64,000 nt of DNA from Bradyrhizobium sp. CCGUVB4N (GCF_024199945.1 NZ_JANADP010000001.1:1240001-1304000); one strand, 5' to 3'. Numbered from the stretch's first letter, positions 38,086 through 47,822 are shown. Numbers and translations are program-made. Notes: a model not told the origin generated them from the letters alone.

Positions 38086-38181
38086 TATGACCTGATTTAC
38101 GTATGGAATATCAGTCTATGACCTGATATTATGGCGATAAGATAAGGCTAGGACCTGAAAATAGTCTTCTGAAATCAGGCT
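38086..38181 (+). promoter_or_regulatory. operator cluster upstream of mmpA
   Basis: The box TA(T/G)GACCTGA occurs three times in the same orientation, at 38086, 38117 and 38149, i.e. 31 and 32 bases apart (three helical turns). An inverted copy (ATCAGGCTA) lies at about 38174-38182. The middle box is part of an 8-base perfect inverted repeat, AATATCAG (38107-38114) and CTGATATT (38123-38130). The array ends next to the ATG of the HTH protein MmpA, so autoregulation by MmpA is likely. TATTAT at ~38126 could be a -10 box hidden under the middle operator. Confidence 0.65.
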
Positions 38182-38186
38182 ACACT

Positions 38187-38651
38187 ATGAAAACCGGTAC
38201 ACGTCACCGCGCCCGAGAAAGGCTCGACGATCGTCTCCAGCGGCTCAAGCCCGTGGAGCGGTTCCACGCGCCGCCGAAAGGGTGGGTGCGAGCCATCCGT
38301 GATGCCCTCGGCATGACGGGCGTGCAATTTGCACGAAGGCTCGCCGTCCGGCCGCAGAGCGTCGAGACGTTAGAGCAATCGGAAGAGAGTGGCAGCATTC
38401 AGTTGAAGACGCTGCGGCGCGCAGCAGAAGCCCTCGACTGCACGCTTGTCTATGCGCTCGTACCAAACGACTCCCTTGAAGGCGCCGTACTCGGGCGGGC
38501 GCGCAAGATCGCAAAGCGCGAGCTCGGCCGGGTTGCGCACACAATGAGGCTCGAAGCCCAGGAGACGGCCGACGCCAACACCGACGAGCGGATTGACGCC
38601 TATATCCGTGACAATGTGAAGGAGCGGGATATCTGGAATGACCGAGACTGA
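38187..38651 (+). CDS. mmpA: mobile mystery protein A (XRE-type HTH)
   Basis: The 154-residue protein matches mobile mystery protein A (TIGR02612) from start to end: ARERLDDRLQRLKPVERFHA, then PPKGWVRAIRDALGMTGVQF, the XRE helix-turn-helix FARRLAVRPQSVETLEQSEE, LKTLRRAAEALDCTLVYALV and the C-terminal helices REIAKRELGRVAHTM-like. It is the DNA-binding partner of the Fic-like protein encoded next, and probably acts as antitoxin or regulator. The downstream gene overlaps its 3' end by 14 bases. The symmetric boxes directly upstream (38086-38181) are its probable operator. Confidence 0.88.
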   Translation: MKTGTRHRARERLDDRLQRLKPVERFHAPPKGWVRAIRDALGMTGVQFARRLAVRPQSVETLEQSEESGSIQLKTLRRAAEALDCTLVYALVPNDSLEGAVLGRARKIAKRELGRVAHTMRLEAQETADANTDERIDAYIRDNVKERDIWNDRD

Positions 38652-39237
38652 TCTGTTTCAGGAGCCGAACGACGCGACGCCACTCGATCCGGCGCTGCGC
38701 GGCGACCTGATTCAGACATGGGTCACAACGCGCGCCGACCTCAATGAAGCCGAGGAAGAAAACATCCTGAAAGGAGCGGTGTGGGGAGGCCGTCGCCGCG
38801 GCGGCGCCGAGGCGCTGCTCGACGAAGGCTTCTCAAAGAACCTGCACAAGCAGATGTTTGGCGAAGTGTGGAAGTGGGCGGGAAAGTATCGCCAGAAGGA
38901 ACTGAACATCGGCATTGATCCGCACCTGGTTGCCGCCGAAATGCCGGTGATATTCGATAACGTACGCTTCTGGGTAGAAAATAAGACCTTCCCGCCCGAT
39001 GAAATCGCGGTGCGGCTGCATCATCGCCTGACGCAGATTCATGGCTTCCCGAACGGCAATGGCCGGCATGCGCGCATGATGGCCGATTTGTTGATCGAAA
39101 AGCTCGGCGGCAAGGCCTTTACTTGGGGCAACGGCACCATTCACGAAACTGGCGCATTGCGCGACGCCTATGTCGCCGCCCTCCAGGCAGCGGACAATCA
39201 CGATATCGCTCCGCTTATGAAGTTCGTGAGGTCGTGA
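38638..39237 (+). CDS. mmpB: mobile mystery protein B (Fic/Doc-type)
   Basis: The 199-residue Fic-fold protein matches mobile mystery protein B (TIGR02613). The Fic loop is HGFPNGNGRHARMMADLLIE at about residue 135: the canonical HxFx(D/E)GNGRxxR has Asn in place of the acidic residue that binds Mg2+, a change I know as typical of this family. AMP-transfer may therefore be weakened or altered. No (S/T)xxxE(G/N) inhibitory helix is evident, so control would come from MmpA. The pair is found on islands and plasmids; its role is unproven. The Mrr-like gene starts 4 bases after its stop. Confidence 0.88.
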   Translation: MTETDLFQEPNDATPLDPALRGDLIQTWVTTRADLNEAEEENILKGAVWGGRRRGGAEALLDEGFSKNLHKQMFGEVWKWAGKYRQKELNIGIDPHLVAAEMPVIFDNVRFWVENKTFPPDEIAVRLHHRLTQIHGFPNGNGRHARMMADLLIEKLGGKAFTWGNGTIHETGALRDAYVAALQAADNHDIAPLMKFVRS

Positions 39238-39241
39238 AGGG

Positions 39242-40432
39242 ATGGTGACGAAGTCGATTCCGACGAAAACGACCGGTCCTTTGCATTTCGAGGATCTGGA
39301 GCCCCGCCGGTTTGAAGACTTGGTGCGCCGTCTCCTCTACGATTTCAGGCAATGGCGTGAGCTTGAGGCTACGGGGCGAACCGGGAGTGATGAAGGGTTC
39401 GACGCGCGCGGCAATGAAGCTGTGCAGGGTGACTTCGGCGATGGAATTGATGGCGACGACGATGATGATGACGGCGGTGGGAACCGAACCGATAGCGACG
39501 TAAAGGACCGCGTCTGGCTAATTCAATGTAAGCGCGAAAAATCCATTCCGCCGAAAAAGCTGGCGGCATATCTGGATGCGCTTCCTCGCGGCCAACAGCT
39601 CTATGGAATCATCTTCGCCGCCGCATGTGATTTCTCCAAAGCAGCGCGCGATGCTTTCCGAACCAGGGCCCAGGAGCGTGGATTCCAGGAAGCATATCTT
39701 TGGGGCAAGGGCGAGTTGGAAGATATGCTCTACCAACCCAAGAATGACGACGTGTTGTTCACGTTCTTTGGCGTGTCAAAACGGATTCGCCAGCGTTCGT
39801 TAAGCGCAGAGGTGCGCCGAAAGCTTGTCGTCAAACGTAAGGCGCAACGATTGCTGCAGAGCTTCGGCCTGGAAGTGCTGGTGAGAGACGCCAGCGATGA
39901 CCGCTATCCATATGCCGATGAAACACAGCGTGAGAAACTCAGGGCAAGGCGCTGGTGCATCTATCGGTACGAAGGCTGTCACCATGACGGACTGCACGTC
40001 CTAAGACACCGCCATCTCGCATTCATCGATGATGATAGCGTGGCTTGGGATTTTGCCGAATGCATGGACGACTCCGCCCCGCACAAAAATCCCTGGCGCA
40101 CGGAGGACGACGAGAAGCTTATGGATCAAGTCGCGGCCGCACGTGCCAATGCTATGACCATTTGGGACGCGCTGCCGGAGAAAAACAGGGCATGGTTTGA
40201 GGAGTACCTGGTGCTTCCATACGAATCGGTCATCGACATCGACGACAAGGGCGATGAGTGGTTCGAAGGCCCGCACATTTACGTGGGCGAGTTCGATCCG
40301 GTGCGAGGTCCATTTCGTGACTACCGACGAGTGAGGCTCTGTACCATCGGGCAATGGTCGGCGCGGCATGCAGAAGCGAACCCGGAAGCGAGAGTGAAGA
40401 AATTTCCTCGCGATGAAGCGCTCGGTCCGTGA
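39242..40432 (+). CDS. Mrr-like restriction endonuclease
   Basis: The N-terminal half is a PD-(D/E)xK nuclease of the Mrr_cat type: the helix RRFEDLVRRLLYDFRQW, then ATGRTGSDEGFDARG (catalytic Asp in the GxD region) and WLIQCKREKSIPPKKLA (QxK). Between the acid and the QxK lies an unusual acidic low-complexity insert (GIDGDDDDDDGGGNRTDSD). The second half (residues ~170-396) has no family I recognise. Mrr-like enzymes cut modified or foreign DNA. The gene starts 4 bases after mmpB, so it seems to be the third gene of the mmpAB operon, under the same operator array. It is convergent with the TIR gene. Confidence 0.8.
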   Translation: MVTKSIPTKTTGPLHFEDLEPRRFEDLVRRLLYDFRQWRELEATGRTGSDEGFDARGNEAVQGDFGDGIDGDDDDDDGGGNRTDSDVKDRVWLIQCKREKSIPPKKLAAYLDALPRGQQLYGIIFAAACDFSKAARDAFRTRAQERGFQEAYLWGKGELEDMLYQPKNDDVLFTFFGVSKRIRQRSLSAEVRRKLVVKRKAQRLLQSFGLEVLVRDASDDRYPYADETQREKLRARRWCIYRYEGCHHDGLHVLRHRHLAFIDDDSVAWDFAECMDDSAPHKNPWRTEDDEKLMDQVAAARANAMTIWDALPEKNRAWFEEYLVLPYESVIDIDDKGDEWFEGPHIYVGEFDPVRGPFRDYRRVRLCTIGQWSARHAEANPEARVKKFPRDEALGP

Positions 40433-40505
40433 ACGTGCAACTGCGCAAATATGAATTTGCGATCATTGGCACCCACGCTTGCACGGTCTCGATGCCCGCA
40501 AGTAG

Positions 40506-41720
40506 TTATCTCTTCATAGCGACATTCCAATCGATATCGAATCCCGCAGCCTGCAATTCACGGCTCAGGGCCTGTTTCCACGCGCCGCCGGCATCGAATG
40601 GTTCATAGACAACGCCTCCAAAGTCGGAGGGTACCTCGATATCGCCGCGCTTGAGCGCGCAGACGCGTGCTCGTCCAAGGCGGCCGATGAAATACCCTAA
40701 TTCGAGCAAGACGTTCTGACGCGCGCGGGGCTGGAGATCATCACTATTCATTATGCCGCCGATATCATCTGGCGTCAGCAAAATGACGGCAAAGCCGACT
40801 TCGCCGTGTGCTTCAATCTTCTCAATGATGGTGCGGCCTTGGTTGGCCTGTTCGTGCAGAATGATCGCCTCAAACCCGAGCTGTTCAAGAAATCGGGCGA
40901 CGGACTCGCGCGCGCCCTCATCGTGGCCGTGGACGATGAAGACCTTGCGTGCCGCCGGACCAGATCGGACCGGCAGCAGAGTGGCTTCTGTCGTACCCGT
41001 GGCCGTCTTGACATGCTCGATGTAATCTCGCGCAAACGGCACGATCATCTGTGCGGCCATGTTCTGCACGTTGGCCGTCAGCTTGTTCCCGGCATAGTAA
41101 AACGTGTGCGAGAAATCCATGGCCGCGTCAGGAATTTGGGCGAATCTGTCGATCAGGAGAATAACCAGACCGAGCTCTTTCTGCGGATCGCTCGGCCATT
41201 CCAGCGTGGCGCTACCGACCATGCCGCCTTGTGTCGCTTCTCCTGACTTGATCCAGGCATCAAGATCGACATCCGCAATCAGAGCGCTCGAAATCGGTTC
41301 GAGCGTTTCCGAATGAAGCAGGCGCGACAGCTTCTTGATGTGCCGGTCGAACGTATTGAATTCGGCCGAGCGCAGATCGTTCACGGTGTTTTCGATCTGC
41401 CTGAAAATGCCTTGGTCCACGTTTTCGCCCACCGTCTTGTCTCCGTCCGTCAGTCTCGCCGCCGCTGCACGCGCTAGAATGTCTTCCTCATATTTCTGCT
41501 TGAGCTCAGCCACCAGGTTATCGACCATGGTGCTGCTCCCAAAGCCGCTTACCCTTTGGTCAATCGCCAGTTTCATGTCGGCGATGGCGCGCTCGACGCT
41601 TGTTTGATCGTGGGGATCAAAGTTGACGGTCGTGAGCTTGCCGTCGAGCGCTTCGGCGACCTGGCCGAGAAGCGTCATCTCCCGCTGAAGATCATCTAGT
41701 CCCTTGATCTTGAACCCCAT
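40506..41720 (-). CDS. TIR-domain nucleotide-binding protein (CAP12/Pycsar-type TIR)
   Basis: The C-terminal ~150 residues form the TIR-like domain of Pfam PF10137, now linked to CBASS CAP12 and Pycsar effectors: KVFIVHGHDEGARESVARFL, LGFEAIILHEQANQGRTIIE with the catalytic-type Glu, FAVILLTPDDIGG, and ARQNVLLELGYFIGRLGRAR. The N-terminal 250 residues are helical (coiled-coil-like start DDLQREMTLLGQVAEALDGK) and could be the sensing or oligomerisation part. Such TIR domains degrade NAD+ when activated. No cyclase for a cyclic-nucleotide signal is nearby. Upstream on the same strand is the SMC-like ATPase, 150 bases away. Confidence 0.85.
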   Translation of the reverse strand: MGFKIKGLDDLQREMTLLGQVAEALDGKLTTVNFDPHDQTSVERAIADMKLAIDQRVSGFGSSTMVDNLVAELKQKYEEDILARAAAARLTDGDKTVGENVDQGIFRQIENTVNDLRSAEFNTFDRHIKKLSRLLHSETLEPISSALIADVDLDAWIKSGEATQGGMVGSATLEWPSDPQKELGLVILLIDRFAQIPDAAMDFSHTFYYAGNKLTANVQNMAAQMIVPFARDYIEHVKTATGTTEATLLPVRSGPAARKVFIVHGHDEGARESVARFLEQLGFEAIILHEQANQGRTIIEKIEAHGEVGFAVILLTPDDIGGIMNSDDLQPRARQNVLLELGYFIGRLGRARVCALKRGDIEVPSDFGGVVYEPFDAGGAWKQALSRELQAAGFDIDWNVAMKR

Positions 41721-41870
41721 GGGTGCTCCTGCGAATTACGCCGCAGCATGACCCAATCCCGATATTGAAGGGAGACATCAGCACTGAGCAAGTGAAGGTT
41801 TGGTGTCCGTAAGTGAATGCTCGAGATAGTGAATCGCGAGGGTGACAATGCATTTACGAGAAATACGCGT

Positions 41871-44317
41871 TTACTTGGGTTTCGATTTGAGATTTAGGGT
41901 CACCTTGTTGCAGGCGCAACGCAGAGACTCGGGGATTGGTTTGGGCGAAGCGTAGAGCCAGGAGCCGCAGTCATCGCAGCGAAAGCATTCGAGCAGGTTC
42001 TTGAACGCGGCGATGACGGGTTCGAAATCCTTTTTGCCGAAATTGGCCCATTCGTTGTAATGCACGGCCTTGTTGACGGCCCACTGTTCAACGCTGCGTG
42101 CGCCGTTTGACTCGGATAGCGCCGTCTTGCGGTTAAGAGCCTCCTCCTTTGCCGCGGTATTGCCCCAGGATTGGGCGGCATCCGCAGCTTTGCCGCAGAG
42201 TTCTTTCATGCGAACCAGAACGCTCGGCAGGAGTTCACCAAGCTCGTAATTTCCGTTGCTGCGGAACGCAGGCCGCGCCGCCAGCTGGTCTGCCAGGTGC
42301 CGAGACGCATATTCAAGATGATGCCGCAATCCATGGGCGGCGGTTTCGACCTTGCCGCGCGAAAGTGCGGCCGCGATTTCGTCCCAGATTTCTTCATTTG
42401 ATTCGACAAGCGGACCTGTATCAACCGTCCAGCTGTGAAATGCGAGCGATGTCTTCGTGGTAACCAGACCAGCCGAGCGCATCTGCTCCGCCCAAAGGCG
42501 GTCGTGGGTCGTAATGATAAACTGGGTATTGGGGAAATACGATCTTAACAGCTTGCAGAATTGATAGCGATGTCCGGAATCGACGGACATGACCACGTCG
42601 TCGAGCAATGCAAGCGTGAAGCGATCGCCGAACAGACGCTTCATGAGTGCCAGATAAAGGCACACGCCCATCCCGTCCTGATGGCCTTCACTGTGATAGG
42701 CACCCGGCGGAAACAGGCCGCGCTCGTAGAAATTGACGTTGAAATCCAGCTTGCCCTCGCTTGGGCTGAGCTTCGCCGTGAATTTCACTTCGTCGTCTTC
42801 GTTGACCGCCTTATAGTAAGTGCTGAAGTCCGTTTCGACGCTGTCATAGAGCGCATTGAGTTCGGTCTCCATGACATCGCAGTAGGCGTCATAAGCGGCT
42901 TTGCCGAGTCTGGCTGCTTTTTGGGCTGCGGTGCCTTTACGCATCGCCTCGCGATAATCATCGAGGCGCAACTGTGCCGTCGTAAGAAAGGTATGCGCGT
43001 CTACATGAGCTGTCTGGTCGGGTTTCGCGTCCACGGCGGCCCCAATAGCAACGAGCACTGTTGCGAGCTGACCCGGTAGACCATGCCAGCCGCGTTCAAG
43101 CCGCGACTTCATGCCGACAAGGCCCTGCAGGTCGGAGAGACCGCCTTTGAAGGTCTCAAGATCTTGCGCCCAGCGATCAAGCAGCAGGCGGGCGGCATCA
43201 TTGTGCTCGGCTGCGATTTTGACAACTGGCGCAATGAGCCCGCTCAGCCGCGCGCTGTACTGTACGAGAGTCGAACCAGCGCCGAGCATCTCAGCCTGAA
43301 GCGTGGCGGCTTCTCCAGATTTCGACAGCTTCGTTTCCAGATGCTTGCGTAGGTGATCTTCGTCATCCCAGGAGCGATCACAGAGTGGACACTCGGCGCC
43401 GTCCAACAGTTCAAGCCCCTTCTCGATCAGAGCGCGGCGCTGAAATGCATCCAGGAGCGAGGGATCGTCTTCAAGACGAGCGATTGCTGCCAGAATGACT
43501 GTGGCGGGTTCTGCACCGGCAGGCCCAATCTTCTCCAACGCGCGGGAAAGGGCTTCAAGATCGCGCAATTGGGATGCCTTGTTGAACTCTGGCAGTTTAT
43601 CGCCGCCGGAAAGTCCCGCATCGAGCTTAGTATCCGCTGCAAGCGTAGCGATCTCCGGCAGCCCGAGAACCTTTCGCCGCGCATTGACCGCGCTGAGGAG
43701 GTCAGGCGCGCGGAATTCCGCAATCTGCAGGTGCCGCTGCAGCGTGTTCCGACTGGTATCGACCTGTGTCGCCGCGAGCTTTTGTGCGGATTGAAGTCTG
43801 TTGGCAGCGGTGTTCAGGGCTGCGCGCGTCTGGCCGACCTCGTCAAGCTTTAAGATCGTCTGAATCTCTTCTGACCGTTTAGTGGGTTCGATCAGGTTGA
43901 AGCGCAGAATGTCGCGGCGCGACAGCGTGTTTTCGGGATGCTCGGCGATTTCGTCGAAGGCCGCCCGAATATCAGGCTCGTTGGGATTGATCGTCGGCTT
44001 TTTTGGAGCGGAAACTTTGCGAGTGATGGTCGCCGTCTTCCCAAGTTCTTGGAAATGAACGGTCAGGCTGACGAATGCCGCGTCCGGAATTTAGTCTTAT
44101 CGACATGGGGCCCGTGCTCGGCCACGGACAGGCCCTTGGTGCCCGCACCGGTCAGACGACTCATCTTGCCTGTGAGCGCGAACTCGATTGCATCGATCAC
44201 GCCGCTCTTACCCGATCCATTGGGGCCGGATACCGAAAACGTATCCTTGCCGAACGTGATATCCAGCTTGCGGATACCACGTACCTCTTCGATATGGGCG
44301 CTCTCGAGCTTGATCAT
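41871..44317 (-). pseudogene. SMC/RecF-type ATPase with one-base frameshift
   Basis: Start ATG 44317. The first ~75 residues carry Walker A (SVSGPNGSGKSGVIDAIEFA); then the frame closes at 44063. In the neighbouring frame the homology resumes at once (IPDAAFVSLTVHFQELGKTA) and runs to 41871. One extra A in the A-run at 44090-44092 would restore one frame of exactly 815 residues. It then shows coiled coil, a CPLC zinc-hook-like pair (GAECPLCDRSWDDEDHLRK), more coiled coil, signature region SEGHQDGMGVCLYLALMKRL, Walker B LALLDDVVMSVD, H-loop IITTHDRLW and a C-terminal CxxC...CxC zinc ribbon. It may be a recent mutation or an assembly error. Probably a defence-type ATPase working with its neighbours. 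Confidence 0.85.
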
Positions 44318-44613
44318 TCGATGTCGCCAGCGTCATCAGACGCGAACACCTTGGCGAAATCGTCGGCTTTGGGCTTCTTATCGGCCGCCAAGAGATCGGT
44401 AATCTGCTCGATCTTTTTTGAATCGAAGTCCTCGTCCTCGGCCAATTTGGCGAGGAACTTGTCTGCAATCGTCTTCTGCAACGTTTTCATGAACCAATCT
44501 CGGCGATTCGTAGGTGTGACCGCTACCGAAAAAGATATCTTGGTCAGGTTCTGCCGCCATTCGAGGATGCGCGGATCCGCTGAGGCATTGTCACAGTACC
44601 ACAGTGGGCATTA
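44314..44613 (-). pseudogene. C-terminal fragment of the gene preceding the SMC-like ATPase
   Basis: A continuous frame reads DNASADPRILEWRQNLTKIS, then FSVAVTPTNRRDWFMKTLQK and a charged helical tail ending DDAGDIE. Its stop overlaps the ATPase start (ATGA), the mark of translational coupling. On its other side the frame runs into a stop at ~44613, exactly where a polymerase remnant begins, so the 5' part of the gene is gone. A 58-codon piece starting at ATG 44490 could still be made. The family is unknown to me. It was probably the first gene of a multi-gene system with the ATPase. Confidence 0.5.
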
Positions 44614-44740
44614 AGAATGGCCGACGGCGACCGGTTTGCCGCAAAGATCCGGATTGTCGCGTTGCTCGACCGATGCGGAGAATGCATGCGAGAGGACCGC
44701 CCACCCTCGATTGAGATCCAGCTCGGCGGCTGAGAATTGC
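44614..44740 (-). pseudogene. remnant of a Y-family DNA polymerase (DinB-like) N-terminus
   Basis: One frame of the minus strand reads ELDLNRGWAVLSHAFSASVE followed by QRDNPDLCGKPVAVGHS, close to the (D)[22 protein letters not shown] block at the N-terminus of DinB/Pol IV. The first catalytic Asp is replaced by His, the frame ends right after the block, and no palm domain follows. It is a short junction piece left by rearrangement. Confidence 0.55.
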
Positions 44741-44890
44741 GCAGCAGAGCCTTTGTTTGGGCACTCCAACGTCCATCACGGAGCGGAGCAATAGCGCGAG
44801 CCCTTCATCCGCCAGCCGCGTGCTATCAGGGATCGCAAATGTGACCGTGTAGCCAGCGTCTTTTTCCGATGAGTCCATTGCGCGGACACC

Positions 44891-45637
44891 TCATCCTAAA
44901 ATCTGTACTGGCAACTTCACTCTCGGTCGCCGCTGACCCGCTGCCATCGAGAGGTTTCGGTGTCGTGCAACGATCCGGAGCGTCGCTGCGCCGTGATGAA
45001 ATAACCGGAAGGCCTGCGCGACGGCGCTGTCGACAAAGGTCGAGGTAGTCTGCGCGTCTGCCGGCAAGGTCAGCGTTCCCTTAGGCGCGCCATGCTGCCA
45101 ACCACGCGCGGCGCGGAATGTTATGACCAATTGCCCAAAAGTCGGATAAGCATGATCGAGATGGGCGTCAGGGAAAGCAAGCAACTCGCCGGTGAGGTCG
45201 CAAGGGACGCGGCCCGTACTATCCGCGAAAGCGGTGAAATGACGTTTCTTCGCCGCGAGAAGATCGGCCGCCACGGCGGCACGGCAGGCATCATAGAACT
45301 CCTGCGCATCCGACTTCGGTTGCCCCTTTACGGCCTGGATGTAACTGAAGTCCGTTTCGCTGCCGTCGACCCGACGGACCCAAAAGCCAGGCGTTGAAAA
45401 GCCTTGGCCGGCATTTTGGCGCCGGAAAAAATAGTCTATTCCACGCCCAATCTTTGTCGGTCCATCGATGATGACGGCATCGTAACGCTCGAGAAGAGCG
45501 ACAAGATCATCGTGATCAAGATAGTGCTCGACAGTTTCCTCGTCGGCATAGCGCCTGAGCATGTCCTTGAAGTGATCGAGAGCGGCAGTTTGCGCCTTCC
45601 AGAACCGTCCATTCGGAAGGGAAACAGATTTGGCCAT
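44891..45637 (-). CDS. DUF3223 (DCL-like) domain protein
   Basis: The 248-residue protein begins MAKSVSLPNGRFWKAQTAAL and carries a DUF3223 domain at residues ~20-115: HFKDMLRRYADEETVEHYLD, ALLERYDAVIIDGPTKIGRG and GFWVRRVDGSETDFSYIQAV, the pattern known from plant DCL proteins and bacterial hypotheticals. The C-terminal half (TFGQLVITFRAARGWQHGAP; FRLFHHGAATLRIVARHRNL) is unfamiliar. The bacterial function is unknown, although the domain is often found with nuclease domains; none is visible here. It stands alone between the polymerase remnant and IS481. Confidence 0.65.
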   Translation of the reverse strand: MAKSVSLPNGRFWKAQTAALDHFKDMLRRYADEETVEHYLDHDDLVALLERYDAVIIDGPTKIGRGIDYFFRRQNAGQGFSTPGFWVRRVDGSETDFSYIQAVKGQPKSDAQEFYDACRAAVAADLLAAKKRHFTAFADSTGRVPCDLTGELLAFPDAHLDHAYPTFGQLVITFRAARGWQHGAPKGTLTLPADAQTTSTFVDSAVAQAFRLFHHGAATLRIVARHRNLSMAAGQRRPRVKLPVQILG

Positions 45638-45874
45638 CGCATGGAGCCTATCTTAAGCGGAGGTCGACAAAGCGCCGCAGCATGAACGTAAGAGATGCGC
45701 AAGATGACACAAATTATATCGCGCTCCTGCGGCCTTGATACCGCCGGCGGACTTCACTCATGTTCCATATACACAGGCGCCCGCAGTCCAGTAACGAACT
45801 CGCCGATACGTGCACGTACGAGTGCTTATCGCTGCAGCCCCCGCATTAACCAGAAATCCGCACCACTCATTGGA

Positions 45875-46775
45875 TCAGGCCGGCTCCTCTAAGTTGTTTA
45901 GTCCCGGCATTTGCTGGAGCGGATTTAGTTTGAATCGTTCTGGCTGCGAAGTCCAGCATTTGCAGATGTATTCGTAAGGAGTGAGGCCCTTCAGGGTTTT
46001 CAGCCGCCGAGCGTAGTTGTAGGCGTTTATGAAGTCGGCGAGGTGGCTCTCGAGCTGGTCGTGACGGTCGTAGTGATAACGTTTGACGGTGGCTTCCTTG
46101 ATCGTCCGGTTCATGCGCTCGACTTGGCCATTGGTCCAGGGATGCTTGATCTTGGTCAGCCGGTGCTCGATGCCGTTTTCTTTGCAGCGCATATCGAACA
46201 TATGCGTCGCGTATCTTGCCGTCGGGCCGTCCGCGTAGCGCGGCGGGAAGGTGAACTGGATGCCGTTGTCGGTAAGAACTGTGTGAATCTTGTAGGGCAC
46301 AGCAGCGATAAGAGCTTCCAGGAATACTGAGGCCGAGGCTCTACCGGTCTTCTTGACCAGTTGGACGAAGGCGAACTTGCTGGTGCGATCGATAGCGACA
46401 TAGAGGTAGAGCTTGCCTTCAGCGGTCTGAAGCTCAGCGATGTCGATGTGGAAATAGCCGATCGGATAAGCCTTGAACTTTTTCTTCGAAGGCTTGCTGC
46501 CCTCGACCTCCGGCAATCGGCTGATGCCGTGTCGCTGGAGGCAACGATGCAGGGATGATCGCGTCAGATGCGGGATGGTCGGCTGGAGCGCATAGAGGCA
46601 ATCGTCGAGCGGCAGTAGCGTATGCTGCCGGAAAGCGACGATGATCGCCTCCTCCTCGATGGAAAGCACGCTCGATTTGGCCGCCTTGGGACCTGTCGGG
46701 AGGTCGGTGACGGTCTCGCGCTCCTTCCACTTCGCGACAGTCTTCTGGTTGATCCCGTAGCGCTTGGCGATCGCG
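45875..46775 (-). mobile_element. IS481-family transposase, 5'-truncated
   Basis: The minus-strand transposase has the HTH AKRYGINQKTVAKWKERET, LLPLDDCLYALQPTIPHLTR, and the DDE core: GYFHIDIAELQ (D1), VLTDNGIQFTF (D2) and NGQVERMNRTIKEA (E). The first ~25 residues of normal IS481 proteins (before KRYGINQKT) are missing, and the sequence changes at ~46765-46775 into group II intron reverse-transcriptase DNA on the opposite strand. The open frame runs on as nonsense to 46828. One end of the element and its terminal repeat are therefore gone, and it is unlikely to move by itself. Confidence 0.85.
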
Positions 46776-47822
46776 GCTTTGGAGGACAAAATCGTCCAAG
46801 GCGCGACCGTCATGGTGCTCAACGCCATCTACGAAGGCGACTTCGTCGGTTTCTCCTACGGGTTTCGACCCGGTAGGGGCCCACATGATGGGTTGGACGC
46901 CCTGGCGGTAGCGATCACCACGCGGAAGGTGAACTGGATACTTGACGCCGACGTGCAAAACTTTTTCGGAAGTGTGAACCAAGACTGGCTGGTCCAGTTC
47001 TTGGAACACCGCATCGGCGACAAGCGCATCATCCGCCTGATCCGTAAATGGCTGAAGGCGGGCATTCTCGAAGACGGGGTCGTTACCGTGGACGACAGGG
47101 GCACGGGGCAAGGATCGGTGATTTCGCCGCTGCTCGCCAATGTCTACCTGCACTACACGTTCGATCTTTGGGCCGAACGCTGGCGACGGCAAGAGGCCCA
47201 TGGCGACATGATCATCGTGCGCTATGCCGATGATCTCGTGGCTGGCTTCGAGCATGAGGACGACGCTCGCCGTTTCCTTGATGCAATGCGTGAACGGTTT
47301 GAAGCATTCGCGTTGACACTCCACCCAGACAAGACCCGCTTGATTGAGTTTGGTCGCCGTGCGGCGGTCAACCGCAAGGGGCGCGGCCTTGGCAAACCGG
47401 AGACCTTCATGTTTCTGGGCTTCACCCACATCTGCGGTAAGTCACGCCGGGGGAACTTCCTGCTCGAAAGGAAGACCCGTCGCGACCGTCTGCGGAGGAA
47501 GCTTCAGGACATCAAGGAAAAGCTGCGGCGTCGGATGCACCAACCGATCCTCGTCCAGGGTGCATGGCTGAGACAGGTCGTCGCCGGCCACTTCGCCTAC
47601 TACGCGGTTCCTACAAATGGGCGGGCGCTCTCGGCGTTCCGCTACTATGTGACCGATCTCTGGCGTCGAACGCTTCGGCGCCGCAGCCAACGAGACGGCT
47701 TCACTTGGGATCGTATGACGAAGTTGGCGGATGACTGGCTTCCTCAACCCCGTATCCTCCATCCATGGCCGCAACAGCGCTTCGCCGTCACACACACCCA
47801 AGGTAGGAGCCGGATGCCTTAA
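46764..47822 (+). pseudogene. ltrA: group II intron reverse transcriptase/maturase, N-terminally truncated
   Basis: The frame starts inside the RT domain (LAIAALEDKIVQGATVMVLN) and contains FSYGFRPGRGPHDGLDALAV, ILDADVQNFFGSVNQDWLVQ, GTGQGSVISPLLANVYLHY and the catalytic IVRYADDLVAGF. Maturase domain X follows (LRRKLQDIKEKLRRRMHQPI; GHFAYYAVPTNGRALSAFRY). Roughly the first 95-100 residues are missing, cut off at the IS481 junction. No HNH endonuclease domain follows. The noncoding 3' end of the intron probably reaches about 47880, where IS701 DNA begins. It cannot splice or retrotranspose in this state. Confidence 0.85.

Noticed and set aside
38086..38181. Short regularly spaced repeats that could suggest a small CRISPR array
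   Set aside because: Repeat units are only ~11 bases, the spacing is 31-32 bases, no cas genes are present and the array sits at a promoter, so an operator is the better reading.
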